Source of the DNA: Pardosa pseudoannulata
Taxonomy: Eukaryota > Arthropoda > Arachnida > Araneae > Lycosidae
Length of the DNA: 64,000 nucleotides
Assembly: GCA_032207245.1 (NCBI GenBank)
Contig: CM063498.1
Location: 86,385,716-86,449,715 of the forward strand
Reading direction: 5' to 3'
Shown here: positions 59,179-64,000 of the stretch, piece after piece
How the letters are laid out: the number at the start of each line of letters is the position of its first letter
Numbering within the stretch: the first letter of the stretch is position 1
Made by a program: the position numbers and the translations under genes
Notes under the pieces: generated by a model
Told to the model about the DNA's origin: nothing
What the model saw: the letters and a program-made list of their open reading frames with translations, nothing else
The model's database searches: none

Positions 59179-60600
59179 GTTCGATATGTAGATAAAGAAA
59201 ATTTTAACATCACCGAACAATTTTTGCAATTCATTCCAGTGGATGACGTAACCGGAAAAGCAATAGTAACAACAATATTAGACCAATTACAGTCTATGAA
59301 AGTTGATATAAAAAAGTTATGTGGACAGGGGTAAGATGGTGCTGTGTCAATGAGTGGTAAAATTGATGGTGTACAAACCCACGTAAGAAGTATTATCCCA
59401 TCAGCACTCTATGTACATTGCTCTTCTCATAGCCTCAATTTGGACATATCAAATGCATGCGAAATAACTGGCATTTGAAATTGCTTAGGAACAGTTAAAA
59501 CACTATACGACTTTTTAAATACACCAAAAAGACAAGATGTCCTATCTTCAGCAATAGAGGAGATGGACCAGCTCTAAGAGGGAGAAAATTATGCAGCTAC
59601 GTGCAACCCGTTGGATGGAAAGATACAATTCAGTAACCGCTCAAATGGAACTTTTCGAGCCTATTGTTGAAACTCTTCAGAAAATATCAGAATAGAAGAA
59701 TAAGAAATAAGCTACTCAAGCTAATTATTTAATGTGCACAGTATCTAATTGCCAGTTCGTAATATCTCTTTTGTACATTTACAAAGTTTTCACCATAACA
59801 ATCCATCTTTTTAGATACCTACAAAAAACAAGCATAGATTTGATAGAGGCAGTGAGTCTTGCAGAAGATGTTATTAATGAACTAAAATTAATGCGTGAAA
59901 ATGCCACTGAAACATTTTCTGAAATATTCAGCTCTTCTTCTCTTATGCTAACAAGCATTGGATCTTCTTCTTCCTCTATACAAATCCCTAGAATAACGGG
60001 AAGACAGAAAAATCGAGCTAATTTTCCCTAATAGACACCCGAAACATATTTCAGAGTTAATGTATTTATTCCATTTATAGAAAATGTTATAATACAATTA
60101 GACTTAAGATTTGTATCGCATCGTGATATTTTGAAAGGATTTCAGAGCCATCTTCCTGCCGATTCTTTCATTTGTCAACCTTCAATCATAAAGGCTTTTG
60201 AAGCACTAGTGGAATTTTACACTCAAGATTTGGATACCTGTAAAGAAAGCCTTGATTCTGAACTAAAACTCTGGTATAAAAGATTAAAAAGGATTAGTGA
60301 AGACGGATTTAATGTTCCAAAAACTGCAGCGGATGTTCTTGGAATGTGCAATAAAGATGTAACACCAAACATTTTCAAACTCCTAGAAATATTGCTTGGT
60401 CTACCTGTTTCAACGAGTGCAAACGAAAAATCCTTTTCGACTTTACGCCATTTAAAGATTTATTTACGCAATTCAACGAGTAATAGTAGAATGAATGGAT
60501 TGGCGCTGTTTTAAACATTCATAGCAATTTACCCCAGCTGTAGAAGACATTTTAAACGAACTTGCAAAAAATCCCGTCGTTTGGATATTACTGTATAAAT
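59179..60600 (+). pseudogene. hAT transposase (ZMYM/THAP-associated type), degraded
   Basis: Frame fragments in order: RYVDKENFNITEQFLQFIPV; KKLCGQG followed by a stop where a Tyr is expected before DGA; ALYVHCSSHSLNLDISNAC, the conserved His/Cys region; ATRWMERYNSV; then the C-terminal LPVSTSANEKSFSTLRHLKI dimerisation motif. There are at least four in-frame stops (for example at 59331, 59476 and 59574) and frameshifts near the 3' end. The N-terminus before 59179 is absent. A matching right terminus is seen at 60957-61004. Confidence 0.85.
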
Positions 60601-60956
60601 TAATAAATTTTTAGAGTGTTTGTATACTGGTTTAATTCCCTATTTGTTGGTAAGTTATTTTTTTGGTCAAATTCGTTGGTTTTCTATAGAATATCCTAAC
60701 TTATACGGTTATTATTTAGGTAGATGTTACATTATGAGTATTTTTTTCTGGCTTGATTAATTCCTACATTTTAATAAAAATAAAATATTTTACCTCTTAT
60801 TATGAAAAAAAAATTATGTTCTTAAACTTAAAAAGTCAAATCAAAATTTAACTTAACAATGTTGTCTAAATAAAAAGTCCAAATTGTTTAGCTGTCTAAA
60901 TTAGGGAAATAATAGTGCTTTATTGCATACTCGAATTTCTTTTAGTAGTTTCAGAA

Positions 60957-61004
60957 AATTATGACCCCTCCCCCAACTTGAAAAAAATTCTGCTTACTCC
61001 ACTG
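60957..61004. mobile_element. hAT right terminus
   Basis: Read inward it begins CAGTGGAGTAAGCAGAATTT and continues into a G-rich run, the common hAT end type CAGTGGCGTAGCCAG. It lies 350 bp after the degraded transposase and is probably its right end. No partner left end was found. Confidence 0.6.
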
Positions 61005-61075
61005 TAATAGGTATTATGAATGGTAGATGATATCCCAGCAGGTTTTTTTTAATTTTGCTGGAGATTAATGTTGAA

Positions 61076-61103
61076 CCAAGTGTAGATGTCTAATTACACT
61101 TGG
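61076..61103. repeat. Short hairpin
   Basis: CCAAGTGTA and TACACTTGG are 9-bp arms around a 10-nt spacer. No function can be assigned. Confidence 0.5.
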
Positions 61104-63191
61104 CTTTATTGGAAGGATAATTAATTATCAAATGTCACTGGATTATTACTAGGCATGCTAGAAACCAAGAGTTTGTTAAAAGTGTTTTGTTAGGGTTATG
61201 TGTTAATGTAAAAATGTACTAAAGGATTAATACTTTTAAATATTCATGATGTTTATTATAAATTTTTACATTATATATTAGTACAAACATTTCTTTACAG
61301 TAAAACTGGTATTTTTATTTTACAAAGTTGTACATAAAAACGTATAAGGTACAATCACATAGGAGTTTCCATTCTTAAACTGTGTTCTAACAAATAAATA
61401 CTGCTTTATATAAGTGTATTAGTATTAAAAAAGTTATTTTTAAATACTTCCTCATTAATAGGTTTAATTATTCCTTGATTATTACTTCATTTTTAAATGT
61501 TATCTGATATATCTTATAACTAATTCAATATAAATTATCCATTATATAAGTTAATCATGCATTAAATATATTAAAATTTATTTAAAGATAATACATTTTA
61601 TATAAATAAGTTGATATAAAATGTATATCTTCACCGCATGCTTTAAACTGAGTATTAAATTTTAATAAATAAGTACGGTTTCTCTCAACAAAAACATATA
61701 ATTATATTGCGCTAATATTTTAATGTGCTAACGAATAACGTATAAATAACTTTATATCTGGAGGAAAAAACTATCATTCATAACTCTTACCATAATCATT
61801 AATACATTCATACATCCTGTCATAAATATTGCTATCTAACCAAATCTTTTCTTCCGGAGACATCTCACCAAGAAAAGTGTCAACACATACTGTATTAATT
61901 AATTTAATAATTGCTTGTGTATGCTATTGGAATGGAAATCTGTTAATCAGGCAAGGCAAAGCTAATATTGAATTCCTGCTTCATATCAACATTACATGTT
62001 TAAGGAAATCAGCAAGATTTTATCACATATTCTTGAAACCCATTGATATTCCAAATGGGTTTATCTTGGTTTAGTAAATTTGGCCAATGGCTGTTTTTGG
62101 TTTATGCATATGTGTTGATGATTGCTGTTCTATGGCTTATGTCTCGGACAGAAAAGGTTTATTTAAGAGGAACCATCCGAAATGAAATGAAAAACGAAAT
62201 TAACATGCTCATTATTAGAATGAATGAGAAAACAATGTTAAAAATGAAAATAAAATGTAAAAAGAAAAAAAAGCTGTGATAATAATAAGCAATTCGAGTA
62301 TGAAAATAAATAACTAAAAAAATGATGAAATGCAATCTTGATTAAAACCATATATGAAGTAACTGGAAAGTTAATTTTATCTACATTCGTGATTATGATT
62401 TTGAATAGCAGAAATTTATTTCTTTCACCTTATGAAAATTGAGTAAAAATTGAAATTTTTTTTAGCTATATGTAAGGTTGATTAAGCATTTCCTTGCATG
62501 TAATTTCCACGATATAAAGCAATCGTGTCGTATTTAAATGATTTTAAAAATACGTTTTAATATTAATAATTCTTGTCTTGCTTAATTTGCCAAAATTCAA
62601 GTTTAAACGAAATGAAATAAATATAACTTACTAAAATGTAATTACTACTAAAGCAGTAGTTTTTCAGAGAATATTTGGCGAATTTTGATCGAAATTTTCG
62701 TGACGTATCTTGAATAGGATGATCTTTTAACAAAATAACAATAAAGCTATTGCAAGAGTATGCATAGTCTTAAATCGGTTTGAAAGGCACTATTTTATCA
62801 CAGCTTTTTTGAACCATCAGCCATTTTTTAAATCCCAGATGATAAAACACTCATGTGTTAATGAGTTAAAGACCATATTTGAAGAGTCTTTTGGTCTTAT
62901 ATTAGTTAAGAGTTATTTTTCTGTGGGAAATATATTTATCTTTGATGGTCTGGAGAACAGGCCACCAAAGAATCTTCGTCCATCACAGGAATCGACTGAA
63001 ATGTATTTGGCAAGGACAAACAAATCAGCCAAAGATCTCTTTTGGTGTATCTAGACGCTGACAGGATGACCTGAACTGCACCCTGGAAAAGACAGCGTTT
63101 CAAGAGGTGTAACGTATCTTCTTTTCTATTTTCGGCAGGTTGATTATGCCAGAAATAATATTCGCTTCGGTGCAGTTATGGCTGTCAAATC
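61104..63191. other. Intergenic and 3' UTR of the - strand protease
   Basis: AT-rich, with several short open frames that lack any recognisable motif. The right part should contain the 3' UTR of the protease gene. TTTATT (AATAAA on the - strand) at 62415-62420 is one possible signal. No other gene is supported. Confidence 0.4.
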
Positions 63192-63350
<159 letters not shown>

Positions 63351-64000
63351 CTATAATATGAATAGAAATAAATTAATTTCACTTTAGGATTCGAAATTCA
63401 TTAACACTGCATTACAAATGAATGCATGCAATATAAAAAATTGACATATCCTTTTTATCTTTGGGAGGAAAAGAGAGAGAAAAAAATCGTGTGTTATATT
63501 CGTATCTGAGTCAGGTAGTCTGCACCGTCCTTTTAATTCACTCTCAAGTAGAACTTTAAAAAAATATATTAATTTATGATCATTGTGTGGCTTCCCTCTA
63601 CCCATAGGCTCTTTTATACGATATGGGCATAAAAAACTATGCTTTGGGGTTAAGAGGTAGGATAGTACCCATTTAGGCTTCCCTGAGAGAGAATCTACAA
63701 CTTTTATACCTGGCAAAACATAACTAAGAACAAGAATTGCTCAGAATTTTACTTCATACTTCTGCAGGTTTGACTAAATCTCTTTTGAAATTAGTATGGT
63801 TTTAATCCTATTTTACTTCTGGAAAGTATTCTCTGACGCAGGCTGACGTTTTTCACCTTCTACCAGTTTGTATTACTTATAATTTCCTAACTGTAAAGTT
63901 AATTAAATTTTTCTTCACAGATTAACCTAATTTTATACTGACTGGGTTGTATTCACAGTAAATAGTCCTTAGTTCGGAAAAACAGCAACGATTCTATATT
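63351..64000 (-). other. Intron of the serine protease gene
   Basis: AT-rich and without a protease-like reading frame on the - strand. The 110-residue open frame at 63384-63716 has no recognisable motif and is not supported. Confidence 0.5.

Noticed and set aside
62043..62279. 78-residue frame with one hydrophobic stretch and a Lys-rich tail
   Set aside because: No motif, no splice context, biased AT-rich composition, and it overlaps another random frame.
62809..63054. 81-residue frame next to the protease exon
   Set aside because: Opposite strand to the protease, no recognisable domain, no homology visible by eye.
63384..63716. 110-residue - strand frame upstream of the last protease exon, as a further protease exon
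   Set aside because: It lacks His or Asp triad motifs and the conserved Cys pattern, and no suitable donor at a conserved protease position was found.

Overview
This is eukaryotic genomic DNA: very AT-rich, with small exons separated by long introns, and full of DNA transposon remnants, SINEs and (TA)n tracts. The protein sequence and repeat content suggest an arthropod, possibly an arachnid; the lineage is inferred and not shown by a marker gene. There is no operon structure, CRISPR array, rRNA gene or functional tRNA gene.

Region 1 (1-45565, + strand) is the 3' part of one gene, an inositol 1,4,5-trisphosphate receptor (ITPR). I resolved 21 coding exons whose splice phases all agree. They total 3288 bp, which is 1095 residues plus the stop, and cover roughly the C-terminal 40% of a receptor of about 2700 residues. 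The fragment holds the RIH-associated regulatory region, six membrane segments, the GGGIGD pore filter, the C2H2-type linker and the C-terminal coiled coil. Earlier exons lie upstream of the window. One intron starts with GC instead of GT (donor at 26761). The 3' UTR probably contains one intron (45578-47619) and may end near an AATAAA at 48341.

The ITPR introns hold many mobile elements. They include a nearly full-length hAT transposon with frameshifts and a lost catalytic Asp (18083-20834) and pogo/Tigger-type TA elements (21164-22114, 43473-44448). There is a Merlin-like element with a perfect 8-bp target duplication (28075-29085) and a piggyBac-like TTAA element (32996-33634). Two copies of an unclassified repeat carry CRE palindromes (15398-16535, 29303-31993). 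Four copies of a tRNA-derived SINE with a CCAAA tail are present, one with a perfect 13-bp target duplication.

Region 2 (about 48.4-61 kb) looks intergenic. It contains hAT MITEs, two of them with identical or near-identical 8-bp target duplications (50955-51368, 51781-52207). A pogo-like element is nested inside an older hAT element (54613-56069). A 1.13-kb tandem duplication at more than 99% identity lies at 56271-58541, followed by a second, heavily mutated hAT transposase pseudogene (59179-60600).

Region 3 (61-64 kb) holds the last coding exon of a trypsin-like serine protease gene on the - strand (63192-63350). The rest of that gene lies beyond the window, so ITPR and the protease are convergent. 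I found no clear evidence of a new biological system. The most informative items are the transposon insertions with readable target duplications, the recent tandem duplication, two long palindromes near 40.4 kb, and the GC-AG intron.
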